A DNA stretch of 14,711 nt from Methanobacteriota archaeon (GTDB taxonomy: Archaea > Thermoplasmatota > Thermoplasmata > RBG-16-68-12), in the NCBI GenBank assembly GCA_005879065.1, contig VBLU01000023.1, forward strand, positions 1 to 14,711, read 5' to 3'. A program made the translations under genes and the position numbers. Positions 6,031-14,286 of this stretch are shown here, one piece after another (the first letter of the stretch is position 1; each line of letters opens with the position of its first letter). The notes beneath the pieces are model-generated. The model saw only the letters and a program-made list of their open reading frames with translations. It made no database searches and had not been told where the DNA came from.

Positions 6031-6296
6031 TACTCACGGCCGGCCCACTATTCAATTCACTTTCCGACGCGCCATGTTGGCGGCGGATGAAGTGTGTCCT
6101 CGTATTTTCCATCTTGCTCGCGTCCGTGGACCGGGCGGCAACTTTCGAGAGCGTCGACCTGTCGGTGCCCGTCGGATAAGGATTACCCTCTTCCTGCGCG
6201 GGGGCCGCTGCTCAACGACCCCCGCTCCTTTCTTTTTTCGGGAGTCCGCCTTTTCTGGTTCGCCCCGCGAGCGCCGGTGATATCCGTCCTGCTGCC
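6031..6296 (+). other. Intergenic region with no clear protein gene
   Basis: A 266-nt gap between the HxlR gene and the 6297 gene. It contains a hairpin with a T-rich tail (6198-6239). No tRNA-like T-arm and no convincing ORF are seen; the open frames here are Arg/Gly-rich and run through the hairpin. A weak AT-rich element (ctattcaatt, 6048-6057) could serve either strand. Confidence 0.5.
6198..6239 (+). terminator. Hairpin with T-rich tail (intrinsic-terminator-like)
   Basis: GCGGGGG (6198-6204) pairs perfectly with CCCCCGC (6219-6225) around a 14-nt loop, followed by the pyrimidine tract tcctttcttttttc (6226-6239). No annotated plus-strand gene lies upstream, so it may end a small RNA or act in the leader of the 6297 gene. 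Confidence 0.45.
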
Positions 6297-6815
6297 ATGC
6301 AGGTTCGGGGAATGGGCATGACCGCCGAACGTCAGAAGATCCGCGCCGCCGAGTGGCTGTATCGCTGGAACCTGAGCAGCAGCATCATCGGGATCGTCTT
6401 CACGATCCTCACCTTCATGGGTGTCTTCACCCTCGTACTCGGTCCGATTTTCACGGAGCGGTTTGGCTTCACGTACTTCCAGACCGCGCTCCTCCTGTTC
6501 CTGTTCGTCCTCGGGGTCATCATCGGCTTCGGCGTGTACTTGGACAAGGTGATCCACTTCTGGTCGGCGCAGGCGACCGTCGCGACGACGCGAAATCCAT
6601 ACCTCGTCTCGACGCTCTACCAGAAAGAACTGCTTTCCTTGGTCTACATCCAAGTTCCTGTCCTGAAGAGCCTGCGGGCGCTCCTCGAGGCACAGGCCAT
6701 GGACGAATCGAAGAGAGGGGTCTTCCTCGCCGAGCTGGACCGTTCCCTCGCCAAGGTCGAACAATCGATACGGGAGAAGAACTGGCCGATCGAGCCCCAC
6801 GAGCGCGTGTATTGA
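6297..6815 (+). CDS. Two-helix membrane protein with polar C-terminal domain, unknown function
   Basis: A 172-residue protein I do not recognise. Starts at ATG 6297, 6312 or 6318 are possible. Helix 1 is about 29-50 (SIIGIVFTILTFMGVFTLVL) and helix 2 about 60-81 (YFQTALLLFLFVLGVIIGFG), joined by a short loop. The C-terminal 85 residues are a conserved-looking polar helical domain: TRNPYLVSTLYQKELLSLV (98-116), then a segment ending ELDRSLAKVEQSIREKNWPI (146-165). The tail is expected in the cytoplasm. A decayed second copy of this C-terminal part lies at 10207-10429, on the other side of the ABC operon, so the family was duplicated here. The stop is only 3 nt from the stop of the convergent ATPase gene. 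An accessory role for the ABC transporter is possible but unproven. Confidence 0.75.
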   Translation: MQVRGMGMTAERQKIRAAEWLYRWNLSSSIIGIVFTILTFMGVFTLVLGPIFTERFGFTYFQTALLLFLFVLGVIIGFGVYLDKVIHFWSAQATVATTRNPYLVSTLYQKELLSLVYIQVPVLKSLRALLEAQAMDESKRGVFLAELDRSLAKVEQSIREKNWPIEPHERVY

Positions 6816-6818
6816 GGC

Positions 6819-7505
6819 CTACGTCGCAGCGGCCTCTCCCAAGATCTTCCCGTCTCGAATCTCGAGGATGCGGTGCGCGATCTGGGACACCCGCGCGTCG
6901 TGCGTGACGACGACAATGGTCTTTCCGAATTCCTGATTCATCCGCTGAAAGAGATCGAGCACCTCCTGTCCCGTCTTCGTGTCCAGTTCTCCCGTCGGTT
7001 CGTCCGCTAGGAGCAGGCTCGGATCGTTCGCGAGGGCCACCCCGATCGCGATCCGCTGTTGTTCGCCACCGCTCAGCTCATCCGGTCGATGGACGGCCCG
7101 CTTCGTCATCCCGACGAGCTCAAGCAATTCCTTCGTACGCTTGGACCGGGCCGACGGCCCCTTCCCCGCCAAGCGCATCGGCAACTCGACGTTCTCCTCG
7201 GCGGTCAGCGTGGGGACGAGGTTGAAGAACTGGAAGATGAAACCGACCTTCTGCAGGCGATACCGAACGAGCTCGGCATCGCTGAGGTCGACCAGGTTCG
7301 ATCCGTTCACCTCGATTCGCCCCGCGGTTGGCCGGTCGATTCCGCCGAGCAGGTTCAAGAGGGTCGTCTTTCCACAGCCGGAAGGACCCCGCACCGCGAC
7401 GAGCTCGCGGTCAGAGACCGCCATGTCGAGCCCCCGAAGGGCGATGACCTCGGACTTTCCCGCGCGATACACCTTGATGACATCCTTCGTTGTCACGTTC
7501 GGCAT
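6819..7505 (-). CDS. ABC transporter ATPase subunit (MacB/LolD/FtsE-like)
   Basis: A 228-residue ATP-binding protein that powers the FtsX-type permease encoded just upstream. Walker A is GPSGCGKT (40-47), the Q-loop Gln is Q92 (FIFQFFNLVPTL), the signature is LSGGEQQR (144-151), Walker B is LLLADEPTGELD (164-175) with catalytic E169, and the H-loop His is H202 (VVTHDAR). DEPTGELD and FNLVPTLTAEENVELPM are typical of the MacB/LolD group, which drives mechanical or extrusion processes rather than classic import. All catalytic residues are present. ATG 7505 lies 2 nt after the permease stop, so the two are translationally coupled. The substrate is unknown. Its stop is 3 nt from that of the convergent 6297 gene. 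Confidence 0.95.
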   Translation of the reverse strand: MPNVTTKDVIKVYRAGKSEVIALRGLDMAVSDRELVAVRGPSGCGKTTLLNLLGGIDRPTAGRIEVNGSNLVDLSDAELVRYRLQKVGFIFQFFNLVPTLTAEENVELPMRLAGKGPSARSKRTKELLELVGMTKRAVHRPDELSGGEQQRIAIGVALANDPSLLLADEPTGELDTKTGQEVLDLFQRMNQEFGKTIVVVTHDARVSQIAHRILEIRDGKILGEAAAT

Positions 7506-7507
7506 CC

Positions 7508-10139
7508 TTAGCCTCCTCGAAGTTTCAGCACCTGAGCGACATTCATTCGTGCCGTGCGGAGGGACACGAGCACGGCGGAGAGGAGCATCGCGGCGGGACC
7601 GAGCAGGACGAGGAGAAGCGCTTCGAGGGGGAAGACGAAGAAATAGGGCACCAAGGGCGCGAGTGAACCCGGGGGGCCGGCCGCGATAAACTGGGTCGCG
7701 AAGAAGGCGGTGCCGATCCCCACGGACGCTCCGATTGCAAGCCCGACGAGCATGATCACGAACGCCTCGCCCACAAGGAGCTTCGCCGTTTGCCAGCCGC
7801 TGGAGCCCCGCGCGATGATCGCCGCAAACTCAACATCCCGCTCGAGGCTGGCCGCATAGAGGATGAGGCCGATGCCTACGGTCAGAATGATGCCGATAAA
7901 CAAAAGTTCCATGGAGATGAATTGATAAAGCGCGCGAGCGAAGGGGTTCGACGTCAGGGCCTCGATCTGTTCGTCGGCGACTGTCACGTACGCAACGTTC
8001 CGATCAGAGGTGATCGCCGTCTTCACGGAACGCCAGCTCGCGCTTGGAGCGAGGTCGACGAGGTACACATCCGAGTGCGAGTAGGGGGGTCCGCCTTGGA
8101 GCGGGGCGAGGGTATCAAAGCTCCCAAAGATGGCCGAGGAGGAACCGAAGCCCGTTCCAGGGAGAGATCGGACGACCCCACCGACCGTCACATTGACCTG
8201 GACGACTTGCTGGGTGTTGTTCGAAGTCATGAACGTTTCGGAAAGGTAGATGGGATCGCCGACCTCGAGAAAGGCCTGATTGAAGAAGGCCTGCGAGATG
8301 AGCACTTGACCCGTCGTCGACAGGACGTTGCGCGCGCTCTCCGAATTCCCATCCAGGAAGTACCAGGACTCGGGCTGGGCGACGGCGAAATATGATTTGG
8401 GATCGAATCCAAAAACGGTGGGACAGCAGTAGTTCGAGCTTTGTGAAGAGAAACTGCGGACCAAGACGGCTCCTGCAACGCCGGGAACCGCGGTGAGGTT
8501 CGGTTCCAAGTTCTTCTGCGAGTCGATGGGCTGGACCGCCATGTCGGCACCGACCTGCGCGCGGATCTCCCGCACGGTATGTGCGTCCTGCGTCGCCAAC
8601 GTAGAGAGGGTGAATGTCCCGAACGCGATGCCAAGTGCGATGATGATCGCCACGTTCGACGAGCGGCGTGGGTTCCGGGTAAGATTTCGGCGGATGATGT
8701 GATAGAGCTCGCCCACGAGGGGTTTTGCCGCGTGGGAGAACCAGTCGTATACCTTGCCCGTCCCGCGGGTGAGGAGGCGTGTCAACCCGACGATCAACAT
8801 TAAGGGCACAAAGGGCAGGAGGAGGAAGGGAATGACCCCCACCAGAAATGTCAACACGTTCGTCGACGAGCCGCCCCGGGCCGGCGGTGCGCTTGGCGGA
8901 CCGATACGCCACGGCCGCCATGAGGAGGATGCTCTCCAATGCGACAGCGAGGACCGTGTCGGCCGACAAGCTGAAGGAGTCATAAAGCGGCGATGAGCCG
9001 GGCGTCGGGTTCACGATTCCGATCAGGAGCCGGCTCACGAGAACCCCGGCGGCTAGGCCGATCACCGCTGCGATCAGACCCCCAAAGACGGCTTCTGTGA
9101 GTAGGAGTCCGAGAAGCTGACCTCGTCGTGCTCCGCGGGTCTTCAGGATCGCGAGCTCTCGTCTTCGCTCCGCATGCCCCAGATCGACGCCGACGGCCCC
9201 GAGGTACACCCCCAGGAGCACGACGGGCGCCGAGAATATGAAGAACTGGATTCGCTGCGCCGCAATCCGGTTGGAGAAGTCCTGGATCCGAGAGAGGATG
9301 TTGTCCGAGATAGAAGAACCCTGTGATCCGAGGACCGCCTGGAGCCGGCGCTGCATCCGCTCCAGGTTCCGAGTGGTCAGGACCGTGTCGTACGGGTTTA
9401 CGTACGCGGTTCGATCGATCCAGACCTCGCCGTTGAAGGTCTTCCCCGACGTGCTCGACTGGTTGAGCTGGGCCAAGAGCCAATCCGCATCCCGAATGTC
9501 GACGACGGCGATGCTGCCTCCGTAAAAGTAGTATGGCGGCGGTGAGCCATTGAAACCCGTCGGGAGGGTCGGCTCGATGATGGCGCGGACCGTCAGGTTC
9601 GTTCCCAACGTCATGTCAGAAAGTGCATACACAGCCCGCACAGAATCGCCGAGGCCGACCGCAAGGGTCCTCGCAACGTCCCTGGACAGGCCCACGCTCC
9701 CCCGCGGAAGGGTCAAGGAACCGGACACCTTTGAGTCCTGGATCAGGATCGGAGGCCGGTCCGGATTGATCGCCAGAGCTTGGGACACGCCGTAGCTCCC
9801 CACAACACGGCCCGAGGCATTTCGGAGTTCAAAGGCCAACGAGCCCAAGTTGCGATAGACGGAGACGTTTACAACGCCTCCAAGTTCGAGGACGGCTTGC
9901 TCGAGGGTCGAGTAGTTAACCTGACTAGGGCCAAAGGTGTAGATGGAAAAGCTGAAATCCCCCGGGATTCCGGCCAGGGACGCGTCGAGCGTCGCTCTCG
10001 CAGACGAATCGATGGCAATGAACGTCCCGGCGACGAAGGTGACCGCCAGCAAGACTCCCAGGATCGAGGAGACAGAGCGTCGTCGGTTGCGGAGGACATC
10101 GCGTGCCGCGTAGGGGAGAAGACCCAAGGTTCCCTCCAC
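7508..10139 (-). CDS. ABC transporter permease with two FtsX domains, frameshifted
   Basis: With one base removed the gene encodes about 876 residues. The first half (GTG 10139 to about 8880) has a membrane helix at about 22-43 (SSILGVLLAVTFVAGTFIAI), a long outer domain (about 44-295), and FtsX helices at about 298-318, 343-378 and 393-412. The second half has a linking helix (VLTFLVGVIPFLLLPFVPLM), a second first-type helix (SSNVAIIIALGIAFGTFTLS), another outer domain, and a second FtsX triple ending RTARMNVAQVLKLRGG. The usual FtsX coupling sequences AERRRELAILKTRGARRGQL and LERDVEFAAIIARGSSGWQ are present in both copies. The frame breaks at about 8873-8885 in a C4G3 run (8874-8880); one base too many. 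The protein is the membrane partner of the ATPase 2 nt downstream. A TATA box at 10164-10173 supports the GTG start. Substrate unknown. Confidence 0.88.
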
Positions 10140-10163
10140 TCTTGCGCCTGAAAAAGGCAGTCA

Positions 10164-10173
10164 GGCTATAAGG
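10164..10173 (-). promoter_or_regulatory. TATA box of the ABC operon
   Basis: Minus-strand CCTTATAGCC is centred about 30 nt before the GTG at 10139. The transcript would start within a few bases of the start codon, which supports GTG 10139 as the true start. Confidence 0.6.
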
Positions 10174-10206
10174 GCGTTGGCACCGTTCGGGAAACTCCGA
10201 CCCTCG

Positions 10207-10429
10207 ACGCGAAATCCCTACTTGGTTGCCCTCTACCAAAAGGAACTCTTCTCGCTCGTGTCCAGCCAGTCCCGGCGCCGAAGAAGCTCGCGGGGACGGC
10301 TCGAGAGGCAGAGGATAGACGAATAGAAAGCATGCCTTCTTAGCGGAACCGGATCGCTCTCTCGCAAAGGTCGAACTGTCGATCCGAGACAAGAGCTGGC
10401 CTGTCGAGCCTCGGGGCCTCGTCTATTGA
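10207..10429 (+). pseudogene. Decayed C-terminal copy of the 6297-6815 membrane protein
   Basis: Translation shows TRNPYLVALYQKELFSLV, matching residues 98-116 of the 6297 protein with one residue missing. A 3' part translates to EPDRSLAKVELSIRDKSWPV, matching ELDRSLAKVEQSIREKNWPI, and both end in a VY-stop (GTCTATTGA here, 10421-10429). The copy lacks the first 97 or so residues, including both membrane helices. It has an in-frame TAG at 10324-10326 (aligned to TCG, Ser) and a net 2-nt deletion between there and the final block. No start is visible. It is a gene remnant from a duplication whose intact copy lies on the far side of the ABC operon. Confidence 0.8.
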
Positions 10430-10458
10430 CGGCTAAAGCTGTCCGCAAGTGCCGGTGG

Positions 10459-10468
10459 CTTTATAGAG
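10459..10468 (+). promoter_or_regulatory. TATA box of the surface protein gene
   Basis: CTTTATAGAG is centred about 35 nt before ATG 10499, giving a transcript with a leader of roughly 8-10 nt. It lies 30 nt after the end of the pseudogene, so the gene has its own promoter. Confidence 0.65.
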
Positions 10469-10498
10469 CGAAGAACATCTTGCGCATCGGGGGATACG

Positions 10499-13400
10499 AT
10501 GCGCGTTGTGGAGGGTCGATCAGGCTCGCGGCTGCGGGTATGGATTGGAGTTCTCGTCACGGTCCTCATGGTGGCGGCCTTCACGCCCGCGGTCCTCAGC
10601 AGGTCCACGATGTCCGCGAAGTCCCAAACCATCCCGGCCGGCGTATCCTCGAAAGCCGTCGTGCTCGCCGGGGCCGGCCATTTCGCTCCGCCGCATTCCG
10701 ACAGCGGATACGATGCGAATGGGAACGGCCTGTTCGACTTTCTCCTCGTGAACGCGAGCGTTCAGATAACGGCGCCGGGGAACTTTACCGTTTCCGGGAC
10801 GCTCCATGATGCAAATAACACCCTGCAGATCTACAACTTGACGTCGGCAGGCCTTCCGGCGGGGCCCGCGAACCTCACGATCTGGTTCGACGGTCGACCC
10901 ATCAACCAGAGCGGTATCGATGGGCCGTACACGGTAGACCTCGTCTTGTTCAACGAGAACTTCTCCTTGCTCGATTTCGGCACACACACCACGCAACCCT
11001 ACAGCCACCTCGACTTCGATCCGGTACCCGCCTTCATGACTCCGCCTCATCCCGATTCCGGCCAAGACACGAACGCGAACGGTCTCTTCGACCTCCTAAA
11101 CGTCGATGTCCAAGTCCAAGTGAATGTGCCTGCTAACTACAGTGCGAGTGCGTTCTTGCACGACGCGAGCTTCACGCTCACCCTGTTCACCTTCGCCTCT
11201 GTCTTTCTCCCAATCGGGCCGGGATCCATTCGGGTCTCCTTCCCCGGCGGACCGATCAACCAATCGGGAATCGATGGTCCGTATACCGTCGAACTGCAGC
11301 TCTACGAGAGCGCCACGGGCTTGCCCCTCGGAACGAATACGACGACGACGCAGGCGTACAGCCATCTCGCTTTCGATCCGATCCCCGCCTTCATGACTCC
11401 GCCTCATTCCGATTCTGGCCTCGACACGAACGGGAATGGCCTCTTCGACTTCCTGAACGTCGACGTGCAGGTCCACGCGAATCTAGCGGAGAATTACACC
11501 GTGAACGGATTCTTGCACGACGCGAACTTCACGCTCACCGAGTTCGCATCCGGGTCGGCGTTCCTCCCGATTGGACCGGGATCCGTTCCGGTCTCGTTCC
11601 CCGGAGGTCCGATCAACCAATCGGGAGTCGATGGTCCATACACCGTCGAGCTGCAGCTCTCAGAGGCCGGGTCGTCCGTGGTCCTCGGGATGAATACCAC
11701 GACGACGCAGGCGTACAGTCATCTTGCCTTCGATGGGCCCGCTCCTGTCACCCCGATTCAATCGTCCCCCGCCGTCACAACCCCGACGATTGACGGCATG
11801 ATCACGTCCGGCGAGTGGAACGATTCGACCCTCGTCAACCTGACCGCGATTTCCGGAAACACACTACCCGCCTATCTACTCGTGAAAAACAGTCCGACGA
11901 TGCTCTACATGGCCTACGACGCCGTCGGGGACACGTCGTTGTCGTCCAACGACGCCGCGGCGCTCTCGTTCGACACGGGGAACGATGCGGTGCCTTCGAA
12001 CGGGCACGAGGATCAGTTCGTTCAAGGCGGTTTCGGAGGGAACCCTTCGGATCAGTCGCATTGGGTGTACAACAGTTCCTTGGGATTCTGGAGTGTGGAG
12101 GATGCCCCGTACAACCCGGGCCTCCCGAACCATACGGGCCTCGCGAGCGCCTGGGGCTACGGTTCGAGCCCGGCTCTCGGTGCGAACCACCGAATGTACG
12201 AGTTCGCGATCCCGCTCGCCCTGCTCGGTAGCGGTCCGAACCAGACTTTGGGATTCTTCGGCGGCGCCCAGCAATCGCCCGGGGTCGTGGACACCCCGAC
12301 ATTCCGATACAGCCTCTGGCCCATTTTTGCCGGCGGACCGATTCCATTGGGCTCGTACGGCGACCTCATTGTCGCCGGCGCCGGCGGCGGCGACACGACC
12401 CCGCCAACAATCGCGATCAATTCCCCGGCCTCCGGCGCGATCATCCCCGTGAATTCGATCACCCTGAACTGGAGCGCGTCCGATACGGGCACCGGTTTGG
12501 ATCACTTCGAACTCAGCTTGGACGGCGGCACGCCGATCCGGCTGGACGCAAACGTGAGCGGGTACACGGTGTCGGCCCCGTCCGATGGCAACCACACCGT
12601 TCAAGTCACAGCGTTTGACGGGGCGAACAATTCCGCCGCGGCCTCCGTGACCGTGACCGTGGACACGACTCCGCCGGTTCTTTCAATCATCTATCCTGTC
12701 GCAGGCGCGGTGCTCGCGACCGGAACCGTTACGGTGGCATGGGCCGCGTCGGATGCGACGTCGGGGCTGGACCATTTCGAACTGAGCCTCGACGGCGGGG
12801 CCGTCACGGTCCTGGGCCCCACGGAGGGAAACCACACGTTTGCGGGCCTCTCGCAGGGCTCTCACACCGCGACCCTCGTGGCCTTCGACCTCGCCGGTCA
12901 CACCACTGCCGTGGCGCGCTCTTTCACGGTCGACACGATCGCACCCAGCATCACGCTCAGCGCGCCAGCCGCGGGCTATCTGTCAACGGGCAACGTGGTC
13001 GTTACCTGGACGGCGTCCGATAACAACGGACTGGCTCGCATCGAAGTCAGCTTGGACGGAGGAGCCCCGCTCGCGCTGGGCGCGAGTGCCACCAGCACGA
13101 CGCTGACGGGCGTCTCGGACGGGCCGCATACGATCCGGGTCCAGGCGTTCGATTTGGCCGGGTCGTCCGCGTCCGATTCCGTCGTTGTGACCGTCGACAC
13201 GACAGCCCCGACCGCGTCTCTGACGGCTCCCACCTCCGGTCAACTCTTCGGGACGAGCTCAGTCCAACTCACGTGGACCGCATCGGACGCGACCTCGGGC
13301 ATCGATCATTTCGAGGTGCGCCTCGACGGTGGTACGCCGATAAACGAGCCCGCCGGCACGGCGACGTACACTTTCACCGGCGTCTCCGATGGGAGCCATA

Positions 13401-14140
13401 CACTGGCCTTGAGAGCCTTCGACGGGGCGGGAAACACGATCCTTGCGTCCGTCGCGGTGACCGTTGACACCACTGTCCCGATCGCGTCTCTGACGACTCC
13501 CGCTTCCGGTCACCTGTTCGGAACGAGCTCCGTGCAGCTTACCTGGACGGCGTCGGATGCAACCTCCGGTATCGACCATTTCGAAGTTCGCCTTGACGGC
13601 GGTACGCCCGTGACCGTGGCCGCGGGCACGGCGACCTACACCTTCACCGGCGTCTCCGACGGCACCCACACCCTTGCCTTGAAGGCCTTTGATCGGGCCG
13701 GGAACACCGTCCTCGTGTCCGTGGCGGTGTCCGTGGACGCGACTGCCCCGACCGTTTCGATCGTCGGCCCTGCGAGTGGTGCCGTCATCCCAAGCTCCGC
13801 GTCGACCGTCACGTGGACGGCAGGTGACGCCACATCGGGGATCGATCATGTCGAGATTCGCGTGGATGGCGGGACGGCGCAGACTCTTTCTGCAGGTGCG
13901 ACGACCTATGCGTTGAACGGCCTTTCGGACGGAACGCACACCGTGAACGTGACCGTCGTGGACAAGGCGGGTCATTCCAGCTCGAAGAGCGTCTCGTTCC
14001 GCGTCGACACGAGTTTCGTGAGCCCGTCAGGACCCTACGGGATTGTGGGATTGACATCGATCATCGTCTTGGTCGTCGTCGCACTCCTTGCGGTCCTCCT
14101 GATCATCCGCCGACGGCGGCGTCCGCGAGCACCGACTTAG
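10499..14140 (+). CDS. Large surface protein: signal peptide, repeats, CBM9/DOMON-like, six Ig-like domains, C-terminal anchor
   Basis: A 1213-residue extracytoplasmic protein. Residues 1-35 are a signal peptide (basic start, WIGVLVTVLMVAAFTPAVL). Three repeats of about 118 residues begin at about 62, 180 and 299; each opens with PPHxDSGxDxNxNGLFD, an Asp/Asn-rich loop like calcium-binding loops, and later has INQSGxDGPYTVxL. Residues about 423-625 resemble a CBM9/DOMON-type ligand-binding beta-sandwich (IDGMITSGEWNDS, MLYMAYDAVGDTS, YEFAIPLALLG). Six Ig-like repeats of about 90 residues span about 632-1170, each with WxASDxxxGxDHFExxLDGG. A membrane helix (about 1180-1203) and the tail RRRRRPR anchor it. 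Over 20 N-x-S/T sequons suggest N-glycosylation. A role in adhesion, cell-surface structure or polymer binding is inferred. The ligand is unknown. Confidence 0.9.
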   Translation: MRVVEGRSGSRLRVWIGVLVTVLMVAAFTPAVLSRSTMSAKSQTIPAGVSSKAVVLAGAGHFAPPHSDSGYDANGNGLFDFLLVNASVQITAPGNFTVSGTLHDANNTLQIYNLTSAGLPAGPANLTIWFDGRPINQSGIDGPYTVDLVLFNENFSLLDFGTHTTQPYSHLDFDPVPAFMTPPHPDSGQDTNANGLFDLLNVDVQVQVNVPANYSASAFLHDASFTLTLFTFASVFLPIGPGSIRVSFPGGPINQSGIDGPYTVELQLYESATGLPLGTNTTTTQAYSHLAFDPIPAFMTPPHSDSGLDTNGNGLFDFLNVDVQVHANLAENYTVNGFLHDANFTLTEFASGSAFLPIGPGSVPVSFPGGPINQSGVDGPYTVELQLSEAGSSVVLGMNTTTTQAYSHLAFDGPAPVTPIQSSPAVTTPTIDGMITSGEWNDSTLVNLTAISGNTLPAYLLVKNSPTMLYMAYDAVGDTSLSSNDAAALSFDTGNDAVPSNGHEDQFVQGGFGGNPSDQSHWVYNSSLGFWSVEDAPYNPGLPNHTGLASAWGYGSSPALGANHRMYEFAIPLALLGSGPNQTLGFFGGAQQSPGVVDTPTFRYSLWPIFAGGPIPLGSYGDLIVAGAGGGDTTPPTIAINSPASGAIIPVNSITLNWSASDTGTGLDHFELSLDGGTPIRLDANVSGYTVSAPSDGNHTVQVTAFDGANNSAAASVTVTVDTTPPVLSIIYPVAGAVLATGTVTVAWAASDATSGLDHFELSLDGGAVTVLGPTEGNHTFAGLSQGSHTATLVAFDLAGHTTAVARSFTVDTIAPSITLSAPAAGYLSTGNVVVTWTASDNNGLARIEVSLDGGAPLALGASATSTTLTGVSDGPHTIRVQAFDLAGSSASDSVVVTVDTTAPTASLTAPTSGQLFGTSSVQLTWTASDATSGIDHFEVRLDGGTPINEPAGTATYTFTGVSDGSHTLALRAFDGAGNTILASVAVTVDTTVPIASLTTPASGHLFGTSSVQLTWTASDATSGIDHFEVRLDGGTPVTVAAGTATYTFTGVSDGTHTLALKAFDRAGNTVLVSVAVSVDATAPTVSIVGPASGAVIPSSASTVTWTAGDATSGIDHVEIRVDGGTAQTLSAGATTYALNGLSDGTHTVNVTVVDKAGHSSSKSVSFRVDTSFVSPSGPYGIVGLTSIIVLVVVALLAVLLIIRRRRRPRAPT
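10682..11737 (+). repeat. Three tandem repeats of about 118-119 codons in the surface protein
   Basis: The PPHxDSG motif recurs at residues 64, 182 and 301. Copies 2 and 3 are the closest pair (FMTPPHxDSGxDTNxNGLFD, FLPIGPGSxxVSFPGGPINQ), and copy 1 is more diverged, which suggests stepwise duplication. Confidence 0.85.
13199..13738 (+). repeat. Closest tandem pair of Ig-like repeats (2 x 270 bp)
   Basis: Residues 901-990 and 991-1080 align without gaps and differ at 15 of 90 positions by my count; many third codon positions differ as well. The pair lies within a run of six Ig-like repeats (about 12392-14008), the others being clearly more diverged. Confidence 0.85.
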
Positions 14141-14286
14141 GTGGTCCCGGAACTCCTCCGCATCATGCGCCGGCGTCCATTGCGTGGAGAACGTAGTTCC
14201 GACTCCTCGGCACGGTGCGACCCCAGAAGTCGAGCCCGCCGAAAGACGGGAGTAAGAACTTCCCTCTCCGCGCAAATGGCGCCGCC
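14141..14286 (+). other. Intergenic region, nothing firm
   Basis: No gene is supported. An AG-rich GGAGTAAGAA near 14248-14257 is a weak promoter candidate, about 35 nt before ATG 14287. Confidence 0.3.

Noticed and set aside
6074..6280. 68-codon frame between the regulator and the 6297 gene
   Set aside because: It runs through a terminator-like hairpin and T tract and has an Arg/Pro-rich composition without family features.
8115..8870. The C-terminal part of the first permease frame as a true protein end
   Set aside because: After residue 420 it is Arg/Pro/His-rich nonsense, while the other frame over the same bases encodes FtsX helices.
8874..8880. Programmed frameshifting in the permease or molybdoenzyme
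   Set aside because: No slippery heptamer, stop codon at the shift or stimulatory hairpin was seen, and both shifts are in simple G/C runs, so error or mutation is more likely.
12392..14008. Regular repeats as a CRISPR array
   Set aside because: The 270-bp period, open reading frame and domain-like protein repeats show Ig-like modules, not short direct repeats with spacers.
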